Assembly: GCA_026461505.1 (NCBI GenBank)
Contig: JAPJMW010000007.1
Location: 1-40,942 of the forward strand
DNA from: Beijerinckiaceae bacterium
GTDB taxonomy: Bacteria; Pseudomonadota; Alphaproteobacteria; Rhizobiales; Beijerinckiaceae
Direction: 5' to 3'
DNA: 40,942 nt
Positions 15,401 through 23,342 of the stretch are shown here, in pieces. Under the pieces are notes generated by a model. That model searched no databases, had not been told where the DNA came from, and worked only from the letters and a program-made list of their open reading frames with translations. The position numbers and the translations under genes are program-made. Within the stretch, counting starts at the first letter, position 1, and the number at the start of each line of letters is the position of its first letter.

Positions 15401-16933
15401 GTGAGCATTTCAGGTACTGGATTTGGAAATTCATGGTCAAGCTGGGTGCCGAAGGCGCTTACAAAGATCCACGATGATTTAAATGCTAAATCAACCCAGC
15501 TTGCCACGGGTAAAATTTCGACCAATAATTCGGGGTTAGGTGAAGCCGTCTATCGGACGCTTGAGCTACATTCGCGGCTAAGTGCGTGTGATCTTTATTC
15601 TGATACGATAATTTCAGTGGGCACGGATTTAACAACCTCGATCAACGCGATAACATCATTGTCAGATGCTGCAAATGCTACAAAGAATGGTCCACTAGCA
15701 GCTGTGAACTCAAGCGATGTCGCCGGTCGATCCTCCCGTCACACGCAATTAAAATCGGTTTTGACATCGCTTTTAGGCTATGTAAACACCCGTGGCGTGA
15801 ATGGATATTTGTTCGGCGGGGCTAGTTCGGCTTCACCTCCCGCCGAGGATATCAATACCATTTTAAAGGGAGATGCTTCAGCAGGGCAGGATGGACTGTC
15901 AAAGCTCGTAGCCGAGCGGCAGTCAGCGGATTTAGGTCCCGACGGATTAGGTAGGATGACAATAGCGGGCGGTGGCACACAGGTTTCGCTAACTTCGCCC
16001 GCTGCCGATTTGCCATTCGGTATGTCGATTAAAAATGTGACGTCGACATTTTCGCAAGGGTCGGTATCACTGGGAAATACTATACCTCCGACCATGACAG
16101 CAGATTTCTCAACAGGTATTCCTAAATCCAATGAGACGGTAACCATTAATTTGAATTTGCCCGATGGCACAGTCGCCAAGGTCTTAATGATCGCGGGTAC
16201 AAGCAATGGAAATGGTACATTTGCGATAGGGTCAACAGCCGCGGATACAGCCACAAATTTTCAATCCGCCTTAACAACGACGCTGAAACAAGTCGCTAAT
16301 GTTCAACTTTTTATCGCGTCTGCGACAAGACAGGCTTCAGATTTTTTCACCGCATCTGCGACCAATCCACCTAACCGGATTATCCCCGGATTGGACGGAA
16401 CATTGGCTTCAGCGACCGGATTTTCGAGTGATACTCAAGCCAATTCTGCAAAAACGGTTTGTTGGTATAATGGAACCGATGCCAGTATTGGCGGAGACCC
16501 ACGGCAAGATATGACCACCATGATAGGCGAAGGTATTAATATCGGTTCGGGCATAAGGGGAAATGAAAAGGGGTTCGTAGAAACGCTGGCCGCGCTTGCG
16601 TCGGCTGCAGTTGTTTCAACATCAACCTCAGATGAAACATTAGCAAATTTGCAATTTTCTGAAGTTGTATCGCGGTCAAGTGCACAAGTTACTACGGGTC
16701 GTTCTGACCTTCAAGCGATAATGGCATCGCTTACATCAGCGCAAAACTCAGTTAAAACAGAAAGCAGTAACCAAGCATCATATAAATCAATATTACAGCA
16801 GGCCTTTGAATCTAAGACGACGGTTACGCCTGAACAAGCCGCGACTGAATTAACAGCCTTACAAACTCAGTTGCAAATAGCCTACCAAGTTACGTCGCGC
16901 TTAATGAAAATGTCGCTGGCTGATTACCTTTAA
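15401..16933 (+). CDS. flgL: Flagellar hook-associated protein 3 (FlgL), enlarged
   Basis: This protein is the second hook-filament junction component and resembles flagellin at both ends. The N-terminal helix carries LNAKSTQLATGKIS and the C-terminus ends QIAYQVTSRLMKMSLADYL. It starts with GTG at 15401, GGAG lying about 9 bases before. The length of 510 residues is well above the usual 300-350 of FlgL; the extra sequence is in the middle (about 140-370), a Thr/Ser/Gly-rich segment with no cysteine pair. The identity rests on ends and operon order, so it could also be called a flagellin-like junction protein. Confidence 0.88.
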   Translation: MSISGTGFGNSWSSWVPKALTKIHDDLNAKSTQLATGKISTNNSGLGEAVYRTLELHSRLSACDLYSDTIISVGTDLTTSINAITSLSDAANATKNGPLAAVNSSDVAGRSSRHTQLKSVLTSLLGYVNTRGVNGYLFGGASSASPPAEDINTILKGDASAGQDGLSKLVAERQSADLGPDGLGRMTIAGGGTQVSLTSPAADLPFGMSIKNVTSTFSQGSVSLGNTIPPTMTADFSTGIPKSNETVTINLNLPDGTVAKVLMIAGTSNGNGTFAIGSTAADTATNFQSALTTTLKQVANVQLFIASATRQASDFFTASATNPPNRIIPGLDGTLASATGFSSDTQANSAKTVCWYNGTDASIGGDPRQDMTTMIGEGINIGSGIRGNEKGFVETLAALASAAVVSTSTSDETLANLQFSEVVSRSSAQVTTGRSDLQAIMASLTSAQNSVKTESSNQASYKSILQQAFESKTTVTPEQAATELTALQTQLQIAYQVTSRLMKMSLADYL

Positions 16934-17031
16934 AAGCAATCTTTCTATTTTTATGCTGCCTCGGCAGGATCGACTGATAATCCCTGTGCGATTGATCGGT
17001 TGATATCGATCAGCGCATCGAGATCTGACGC

Positions 17032-17328
17032 CTATGGCTCTATCTGTAAATCTATGGATCGATTAAATATAAAGATAGCGATGAGAGCTATATTTTTCTT
17101 TAAATCAGAGGGCAGCATGGAATCTGGCTCTGTTGCCGATGTGGATAAAATTGTCCATAGGGTACGGTTATAGGTTAGGGCTGGCACGAGATCATTTTGG
17201 TCGATATCCCAATGATCGCGGACCGCTTTGAGACGGCTAGCAGCCTTCATAAGCAGCGTGGCTTCAAGCTGCCTTTTGCTCGTCCCCGTTTGAGCTGTCT
17301 TTTGGTAGACGTTCATGGCGTAGTTCAT
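17032..17328 (-). CDS. flaF: Flagellar biosynthesis regulator FlaF
   Basis: The 98-residue cytoplasmic protein matches FlaF, an alphaproteobacterial factor needed for flagellin production and secretion, acting opposite or together with FlbT. Features include the N-terminal YQKTAQTGTSKRQLEATLL and the central YNRTLWTILS. The ATG at 17328 lies inside the end of flbT, with GAGGAG 10 bases upstream, so the two genes overlap by 65 bp and are probably translationally coupled. It is convergent with flgL. An inner ATG (17316) is an alternative start. Confidence 0.9.
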   Translation of the reverse strand: MNYAMNVYQKTAQTGTSKRQLEATLLMKAASRLKAVRDHWDIDQNDLVPALTYNRTLWTILSTSATEPDSMLPSDLKKNIALIAIFIFNRSIDLQIEP

Positions 17329-17704
17329 GATTTAAAAGCTCCTCTTCATATTCGATCAGTGCCCGCGTTGCTTTAATGGCGCGATAAATATTTCCCGAAA
17401 TAACATGATCGGTAATTTTTGAAATGATTGGCCAAGCACTTGGCGCCGCCTGCATAAAGGCATCAATAAGTTCAATAAATGAATTCTTATGAGCGATCAC
17501 ATCTTGATCTAGATACATCAGTTGCAAAACAAAATAGATACGCTTGGCCGGGCTTTCCGCTTCTGATGCGCCAATAATATCGCGCTCGCGGAGTATGGCC
17601 GCTTCGCCTTCGATCAAGAGCCGGGCCCTTGTTTCGCCCTTCTGAATAATCACCGATCCAACAACGATTTTTTCATGAGGCTTGAGTTCAACTTTAAGCG
17701 CCAC
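17264..17704 (-). CDS. flbT: Flagellin mRNA regulator FlbT
   Basis: FlbT is a small RNA-associated regulator that in Caulobacter binds the 5' leader of flagellin mRNA and promotes its decay when assembly stalls; in Brucella it activates flagellin. The 146-residue product begins MALKVELKPHEKIVVG and contains YFVLQLMYLD and the C-terminal helix YRAIKATRALIEYEEELL, all typical. It lies 132 bp downstream of the flagellin stop, beyond a strong terminator, and overlaps flaF by 65 bp. Regulation of the adjacent flagellin gene is the obvious inference. Confidence 0.92.
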   Translation of the reverse strand: MALKVELKPHEKIVVGSVIIQKGETRARLLIEGEAAILRERDIIGASEAESPAKRIYFVLQLMYLDQDVIAHKNSFIELIDAFMQAAPSAWPIISKITDHVISGNIYRAIKATRALIEYEEELLNHELRHERLPKDSSNGDEQKAA

Positions 17705-17726
17705 AGTCGCGTCCTTTAACCTTTAC

Positions 17727-17758
17727 AAAAGAGGGGCCCTGATCGCTCCGGACCCCTC
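17727..17758 (-). terminator. Rho-independent terminator after the flagellin gene
   Basis: Read on the minus strand, GAGGGGTCC and GGGCCCCTC form a 9-bp stem (one G-U pair) with a 10-base loop, followed by TTTTGT. It lies about 80 bases after the flagellin stop and just before flbT, so it should separate the highly expressed flagellin from flbT-flaF. Confidence 0.8.
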
Positions 17759-17836
17759 CATTGTCTAAGAAACGCTTTAAGGAATGATGAATATTCCCTA
17801 ACGTAATATAGAATCGAGACAACGTACCAATTAAGC

Positions 17837-19048
17837 TTAGAACAAGCGCGTAATGGCGGCGTTCGCTTGGGAGGCGAGTGACAAAGTTGATTGCGCCAAT
17901 TGCTGCTGCGTATTGAGCGCCAGGAGGTTAGCTGATTCCTGGTTCTGATCCGCCGCCGTCAAGCTATCAGAGCCCGCATTCAACGTTTCGACCAAATTCT
18001 TGGTGAAGGTTGAACGGTTCTGAATAACGGTCTGGTTTGCTGCGAACACGGCTGACTGCGCGGCTATCTTGTCAGATGCACGCTTGAGATTAGCCGATGC
18101 AACGTCAACGTCATCATTGCTGATGAAGCTGTTCGTTGACTTTGCAATGCCCAACTCACCATTGGCCGTATAGTTGACGCTGGAAACCGTAATCGAGCTG
18201 GTTCCGGTTTCGTTGAAGGTGACCTTCAGGTCTTGACCTTGGAGCAGGTTAATACCGCCATAGCTTGAATCTTGAATGGTCTGGTCAATCTGCTTCAGGA
18301 TATCATCAAACTGCGATGAAATTGATTTACGTGTGGTATCGACGAAACTTGTGCCCGCAACATCGACTGCATTGCCTTCATTCGTTTTCGTACCCAAAAG
18401 CTTCTTCAGGTTGGCGGTTGTGTCGTCTGAAGTGAGCTTCACTGCTTGTCCAGAAGTCGATGTCAGCTGCAGGTTTCCACCCACCAATGCAGCTTTAACC
18501 GCGGTTCCCGAACCATTAGGATTTAAGGTGGTATCCGCATTGATTTGATCGATTAAATCCTGAACTGTTACGGCCTTGTTAGCAGTAGGATCGGCAGTAC
18601 CGGTCGCCGCAACGACGGTAAAGTCAACAGCCGTTCCGGTACCAACGGTGATCGAAACTTTATTGGTTGCGGTTAAGCCAATCGTTTCGAGCTTATCGGT
18701 TGATTTCAGTGCCGTTGTTAAGGTGCCCGTTAAAGTATTGTTCTGACCCGACTGGCTTGCTTTACCAACAAGACCCTTGGCGGCGTCGATCAATGACTTA
18801 ACCGAATCCAAACCCTTACTTGTCGCCTGCATCACCGATGAAGCCTGCGTCATGTCATCCATGAGGTTCTGCAGGTCATTGGCTCTGCTGGTTAGGTTTT
18901 GTGCGCGGAAATAGCTGCTTGGATTGTCGAGTGCGGAGCTCACTCGCTTGCCTGTTGCAAGGCGAAGCTGTGCCTGTTGAACGAGTTGTTGATTACTCTG
19001 TAGTGTCGAGAGAGCGCCGCGCATGCCGGCTGAAAGTGAAATGGTCAT
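17837..19048 (-). CDS. Flagellin
   Basis: The 403-residue product is the filament subunit, secreted through the flagellar export channel. The N-terminal D0/D1 helices show ALSTLQSNQQLVQQAQLRL and LATGKRVSSALDNPSSYF; the C-terminal helices show AADQNQESANLLALNTQQ and LASQANAAITRLF, the conserved end. A variable Thr/Ser/Ala-rich domain lies at about 140-300. There are no cysteines in the mature sequence. ATG 19048 is supported by AGAAGG 8 bases upstream; a longer frame to 19123 is not family-like. This is the only flagellin in the window. FlbT and FlaF downstream probably control its mRNA. Confidence 0.95.
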   Translation of the reverse strand: MTISLSAGMRGALSTLQSNQQLVQQAQLRLATGKRVSSALDNPSSYFRAQNLTSRANDLQNLMDDMTQASSVMQATSKGLDSVKSLIDAAKGLVGKASQSGQNNTLTGTLTTALKSTDKLETIGLTATNKVSITVGTGTAVDFTVVAATGTADPTANKAVTVQDLIDQINADTTLNPNGSGTAVKAALVGGNLQLTSTSGQAVKLTSDDTTANLKKLLGTKTNEGNAVDVAGTSFVDTTRKSISSQFDDILKQIDQTIQDSSYGGINLLQGQDLKVTFNETGTSSITVSSVNYTANGELGIAKSTNSFISNDDVDVASANLKRASDKIAAQSAVFAANQTVIQNRSTFTKNLVETLNAGSDSLTAADQNQESANLLALNTQQQLAQSTLSLASQANAAITRLF

Positions 19049-19405
19049 GCAATCTACCTTCTGGTTAAAGTGAATAAAGATCGGCTCTTCTGAGCGATCG
19101 AATTCCCGTTTAAATTGCGGCAATAAAAATTTACTTCTGAAAAAGTGTACAATTTTAAAAGGTCACGGTGCATCAGCTTGTCGGTGGTTCTAGGGTTAAC
19201 CGATCGGGAAGCAAGAGGTGACAATTTTATAGGATCAGCGCTGTGTGCGGTCGGTTAGCGCTTCCATCGAAACCAGATGGAAGTCGTGGCACATGCCTGG
19301 GTGACCGCAGAAAGATTACGGTGAACGTAGATCGCTAAGATTTTAAATTAAATAGTTTTGATATTGCCGTATATACAGGCTCAAATCATTTTGGATTAGT
19401 TAGCC
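19049..19405. other. 357-bp intergenic region between flagellin and fdsD
   Basis: No ORF of note lies here. It should contain the flagellin promoter and 5' leader on the minus strand and the end of the fds transcript. I found no convincing sigma-54 or sigma-28 promoter. The part nearest flagellin (19049-19180) is AT-rich. A compact set of inverted repeats occupies 19246-19309, listed separately. No T-tailed terminator for the fds operon is apparent. Confidence 0.6.
19246..19309. ncRNA. Candidate structured RNA element upstream of flagellin
   Basis: A 7-bp stem (TGCGGTC 19246-19252 with GACCGCA 19303-19309) encloses a perfect 8-bp hairpin (CTTCCATC / GATGGAAG, 19261-19283, 7-base loop) and a small GGC/GCC helix. 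AGCGCT occurs twice nearby (19236, 19256) and could offer alternative pairing. Strand cannot be decided. On the minus strand it would lie about 200-260 bases upstream of the flagellin start. It matches no RNA family that I recognise. Confidence 0.3.
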
Positions 19406-19642
19406 TTAGCGCAGCTTCGCAATAGCCTTCGCTACCAGTGGGGTTAAACCAGAATCGGGCGTGGCATCGATATAGGCAAAGAGCTCTTCGCGCATTTTCT
19501 TGTTCCAGAACTTCGCGATATGCTCGCGAATGCCCTCGACGCCATCGGCTTCCGGATAGCTTTTAAAAAAGTCACCCATTTGGTTTGCCATTTTGACAAG
19601 TTTAACGGGGCCAGTAACCGTTTCGTGTGTTACAGCGGTCAT
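19406..19642 (-). CDS. fdsD: Formate dehydrogenase delta subunit
   Basis: This 78-residue protein corresponds to FdsD, the small last gene of fds-type NAD-dependent formate dehydrogenase operons, required for an active, properly matured complex. It contains the typical VKMANQMGDFFKSYP and REHIAKFWNKKMR. ATG 19642 overlaps the fdhD stop (ATGA) and has GGAG 8 bases upstream, whereas ATG 19648 is only 2 bases from that site. It has no cofactor motif or cysteine. Translation is coupled to fdhD. Confidence 0.92.
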   Translation of the reverse strand: MTAVTHETVTGPVKLVKMANQMGDFFKSYPEADGVEGIREHIAKFWNKKMREELFAYIDATPDSGLTPLVAKAIAKLR

Positions 19643-20457
19643 GCGCATTTCTCCAGAATGAGGCCGGGCATAGAGCCCGTAAATTGGGTGGCGCCGTCTG
19701 CGCGGGCGATAGCGTAAAGCGTAATACCAAGCGCTTCTGCGCGCTCAATGGCGAGGCTTGTTGGGGCTGAGACGGCTACCAGCGTTGAAGCACCGAAAGC
19801 CGCTGCCTTTTCGACCATTTCATAAGAGCATCTGCTGGTAATCACGACAAAGCCAGATTGAGGACGAAGCCCCTGCCTAAGAGCCGCGCCAATGAGTTTA
19901 TCGAGAGCATTATGCCGGCCAACATCCTCGCGGGCCATTATCACCTTGCCCAACGGGTCGCACCATGCAGCGGCGTGAACGGCGCGGGTGATATCATTAA
20001 GCGACTGGTGCGCACTCAAACCGTTTATCGCGCTGTGAATGGCTTCTATTGCGATATCAGCCCCTTTTACCACGCGTTCGGATGCAGCGGGCAGGGCATT
20101 GATATCCTCAATCCCGCAAACACCGCATCCCGTCCGCCCGATCATCGCCCGCTGGCGCGAAAGATGAGACGATAAGCGCTTAGGAATTAGATCAACAAGG
20201 GCACGCAGCCCCTTAGGATGCGCTTCAACCTTCACACTCCGAATATCGCTATTCGATGTGATAACGCCTTCGGTAAAGCTGAAGCCATAGACGAAGTCTT
20301 CAATGTCTTCTGGAGTCACCATCATCACGGCATAAGGGATCGTGCCATAGACGATCTCGAGCGGCATCTCGATCGGAACCGCGCGCGAGCCTTGCATCAC
20401 CTTCGCTGTCGCAAAGGAGATGCTATCGGCTCTTACCTCGCGCGATCCGATGGTCAC
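19639..20457 (-). CDS. fdhD: Formate dehydrogenase accessory sulfurtransferase FdhD (FdsC)
   Basis: FdhD (FdsC in fds operons) passes sulfur to the molybdenum cofactor and helps insert it into formate dehydrogenase. The 272-residue product has the CxxC loop at Cys111 and Cys114 (GRTGCGVCG), the REDVGRHNALDK signature near residue 180 and the C-terminal FVVITSRCSYEMV-type segment. The start is a GTG at 20457, 10 bp after the fdsA stop, with GAGG a few bases upstream. Overlap with fdsD at the other end shows co-translation within the operon. Confidence 0.95.
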   Translation of the reverse strand: MTIGSREVRADSISFATAKVMQGSRAVPIEMPLEIVYGTIPYAVMMVTPEDIEDFVYGFSFTEGVITSNSDIRSVKVEAHPKGLRALVDLIPKRLSSHLSRQRAMIGRTGCGVCGIEDINALPAASERVVKGADIAIEAIHSAINGLSAHQSLNDITRAVHAAAWCDPLGKVIMAREDVGRHNALDKLIGAALRQGLRPQSGFVVITSRCSYEMVEKAAAFGASTLVAVSAPTSLAIERAEALGITLYAIARADGATQFTGSMPGLILEKCA

Positions 20458-20467
20458 AGTGCCTCGC

Positions 20468-23329
20468 TTATTCCGCGGCTAGAACATGCGGAGCGATCTT
20501 TTTGAGATCAATCTCTTCGCGGTTGTTCTTTTCCTGCCAATCCGAATAGTGGTTGGTGCGGCGCACTTCAACCGCCGTCACTTTATATTCGGGGCAGTTC
20601 GTTGCCCAATCGGAATTATCCGTGGTGATCACATTCGCACCCGTTTTGGCGTGATGGAAGGTCGTGTAAACGACACCCGGTTGCATCCGCTCGGAGACTT
20701 CGGCGCGGAGCGCGATATCCCCCGCACGGCTTGCCAGCGAGACGAGATCGCCCGACTTGATGCCGCGTTGTTCGGCATCGAACGGATGGATCTCCAGCAC
20801 GTCTTCATTGTGCCAGACATTGTTTTCCGTCCGCCGCGTTTGCGCGCCGACATTGTATTGCGAGAGAATACGCCCTGTCGTCAGCAGCAGAGGGAAGCGT
20901 GGTCCAGTGCGTTCTTCGGTCGGAACATAATCGGTGATCATGAACTTGCCCAAGCCGCGCACAAAGCGGTCGACATGCATGATCGGCGTGCCTTCGGGTG
21001 CCTTGTCATTGCATGGCCACTGGATCGAGCCCTTTTCATCAAGCTTGGCATAGCTGACATTTTTGAAGGTTGGCGTGAGGGCCGCAATCTCATCCATAAT
21101 TTCGGACGGATGGGCGTAGTTCATCTCGTAACCCAGCGCTTTTGCAAGATCGATCGTGATCTGCCATTCCGCCTTGCCGGATTTTGGCTCCATCACCTTA
21201 CGAACGCGGCTAATGCGACGCTCGGCATTGGTGAAGGTGCCGTCTTTTTCCAAGAAGGACGAGCCCGGCAAAAACACATGCGCGTATTTCGCCGTTTCGC
21301 AGAGGAAAAGATCTTGGACGACAACGCATTCCATTGCCTCAAGACCGGAGGTAACGTGAACCGTATTAGGATCCGACTGCGCGATATCTTCGCCCTGAAT
21401 GTAGATGCCCTTAAAGCCGCCATCGACCGCTTCATCAAGCATGTTCGGAATGCGGAACCCTTGCTCATTGGAAAGCTCAACGCCCCACATCGACTGGAAC
21501 ATTTCGCGCGTCGAGTCGTCGCTTACATGGCGATAGCCGGAGAACTCGTGCGGGAAGGAGCCCATATCGCACGAGCCCTGCACATTGTTCTGACCACGGA
21601 GCGGGTTAACACCCACGCCATCGCGGCCGATATTGCCGGTGGCCATCGCAAGGTTCGCCATCGCCATAACGGTGGTGGAGCCTTGGCTATGCTCGGTAAC
21701 GCCCAAGCCGTAATAGATCGCAGCATTGCCGCCCTTGGCAAATAGACGCGCTGCCTTGCGTACTTCGTCTGCTGGCACACCCGTGAAAGCTTCCATGGCT
21801 TCCGGCGAGTTACGCTCTTCAGCAACAAAACGCGCCCAGACTTCAAAGTCCTGCAAATCGCACCGTTCGCGGACAAAGGCTTCGTTTACGAGACCTTCGG
21901 TAACGACGACATGCGCGAGTGAATCGAGCAACGCCACATTGGTACCAGGCAGCAGGGCCAGATGATGCTCGGCCTTGATGTGCGGTGACTTAACAAGATC
22001 AATCCGGCGTGGATCAGCCACGATCAGCTTCGCACCCGCGCGTAGACGCTTCTTCAAGCGCGAGGCAAAGACAGGATGGCCATCCGTCGGGTTAGCACCA
22101 ATCACAAGAACAACATCGGCTTTAGCAACCGATTTGAAATCTTGCGTACCAGCGGAAGTTCCAAAGGTCTTTGATAGGCCATATCCCGTTGGTGAATGGC
22201 AAACGCGGGCGCAGGTATCGACATTGTTGTTACCGAAAGCGGCACGCACCAGTTTTTGAACGAGGAACACTTCCTCGTTCGTACAACGCGACGAGGTGAT
22301 CGCGCCTACCGCATCTTTGCCATAGGTTTTCTGAATGCGCTTGAATTCGCTGGCTGCGTGCCCAATCGCTTCTTCCCATGACACTTCACGCCATTCATCC
22401 GTAATCTTGGCGCGGATCATTGGTTTTGTGATGCGGTCTGTGTGGGTTGCATAGCCCCACGCAAAGCGACCCTTAACGCAGGAATGGCCTTCATTGGCCT
22501 TGCCGTCTTTGTACGGCACCATGCGGATCACTTCATCGCCCTGCATCTCCGCCTTGAACGAGCAGCCAACGCCGCAATAAGCGCAGGTCGTCACAGCCGA
22601 ATGCTCTGGCTGGCCCTTTGCAATCACCGTGTTTTCCATGAGGGTCGCTGTTGGGCAGGCCTGCACGCAGGCACCGCAGGAGACGCAATCCGATTCAAGG
22701 AAGCTCACGCCACCAGCTGACACGCGGCTATCAAAGCCACGGCCTTCAATGGTGAGTGCAAAGGTCCCTTGCACTTCTTCACACGCGCGGACGCAGCGGT
22801 TGCAGACGATGCATTTGGCTGGATCGTAAGTGAAATATGGATTGGTCTCGTCCTTCAAGAGCGCGAGCGGTGAGGTCGTCTCGAAATGATTGGCGACATC
22901 CTTGCCGTAGCGCACGTCGCGAAGGCCTACGACGCCAGCCATATCTTGCAATTCGCAATCGCCATTCGCCGAGCAGGTGAGGCAATCGAGAGGATGGTCG
23001 GAGATATAGAGTTCCATCACGCCCTTGCGGAGCTTGTGGAGATTATCCGACTGGGTTTTGACCACCATGCCCGGCTCGACCAAGGTCGTGCAAGAGGCGG
23101 GTGTTCCACGCCGTCCCTCGATCTCGACAAGACACATGCGGCAGGAGCCGAAGGGCTCTAGGCTATCAGTGGCGCAGAGTTTCGGAATGGCCGTTCCAGC
23201 CTTCATGGCAGCGGCCATGACGGAGGTGCCAGCCGGAACGGTGATCGACGCGCCGTCAATGGTGAGTGTCACCATCTGTTCCGAGATGCGGATCGGGGTG
23301 CCGTAATCGAGCTCTTTGATCAAGGTCAT
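20468..23329 (-). CDS. fdsA: NAD-dependent formate dehydrogenase alpha subunit
   Basis: FdsA holds the molybdenum (or tungsten) bis-MGD active site that oxidises formate to CO2. The 953-residue protein begins with a NuoG-like part: a [2Fe-2S] domain with Cys52, Cys63, Cys66 and Cys80, then a His/Cys-ligated cluster (DHPLDCLTCSANGDC), then two [4Fe-4S] motifs (CIVCNRCVRAC and CVSCGACVQAC). The catalytic domain opens with CAYCGVGCSF and carries the metal-ligand Cys in VDTCARVCHSPTG. C-terminal MGD-binding motifs such as GRILSQYN are present. ATG 23329 has GGAGAGAG about 7 bases upstream; a longer frame to 23383 is rejected. All key residues are intact. Confidence 0.97.
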   Translation of the reverse strand: MTLIKELDYGTPIRISEQMVTLTIDGASITVPAGTSVMAAAMKAGTAIPKLCATDSLEPFGSCRMCLVEIEGRRGTPASCTTLVEPGMVVKTQSDNLHKLRKGVMELYISDHPLDCLTCSANGDCELQDMAGVVGLRDVRYGKDVANHFETTSPLALLKDETNPYFTYDPAKCIVCNRCVRACEEVQGTFALTIEGRGFDSRVSAGGVSFLESDCVSCGACVQACPTATLMENTVIAKGQPEHSAVTTCAYCGVGCSFKAEMQGDEVIRMVPYKDGKANEGHSCVKGRFAWGYATHTDRITKPMIRAKITDEWREVSWEEAIGHAASEFKRIQKTYGKDAVGAITSSRCTNEEVFLVQKLVRAAFGNNNVDTCARVCHSPTGYGLSKTFGTSAGTQDFKSVAKADVVLVIGANPTDGHPVFASRLKKRLRAGAKLIVADPRRIDLVKSPHIKAEHHLALLPGTNVALLDSLAHVVVTEGLVNEAFVRERCDLQDFEVWARFVAEERNSPEAMEAFTGVPADEVRKAARLFAKGGNAAIYYGLGVTEHSQGSTTVMAMANLAMATGNIGRDGVGVNPLRGQNNVQGSCDMGSFPHEFSGYRHVSDDSTREMFQSMWGVELSNEQGFRIPNMLDEAVDGGFKGIYIQGEDIAQSDPNTVHVTSGLEAMECVVVQDLFLCETAKYAHVFLPGSSFLEKDGTFTNAERRISRVRKVMEPKSGKAEWQITIDLAKALGYEMNYAHPSEIMDEIAALTPTFKNVSYAKLDEKGSIQWPCNDKAPEGTPIMHVDRFVRGLGKFMITDYVPTEERTGPRFPLLLTTGRILSQYNVGAQTRRTENNVWHNEDVLEIHPFDAEQRGIKSGDLVSLASRAGDIALRAEVSERMQPGVVYTTFHHAKTGANVITTDNSDWATNCPEYKVTAVEVRRTNHYSDWQEKNNREEIDLKKIAPHVLAAE

Positions 23330-23342
23330 GGTGCTCTCTCCA

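Noticed and set aside
16993-17012. TGATCG/CGATCA inverted repeat between flgL and flaF as a terminator
   Set aside because: The stem is only 6 bp, AT-containing, and has no T-run on either strand.
19202-19226. Sigma-54-like TGTCAC...TTGC on the minus strand upstream of flagellin
   Set aside because: The spacing is two bases too short and the -24 element has TGTC instead of TGGC.
20486-21745. 419-codon plus-strand frame opposite fdsA
   Set aside because: It is a shadow of the strongly conserved fdsA coding sequence; the translation is rich in Arg and His with no recognisable domain and has no ribosome site.
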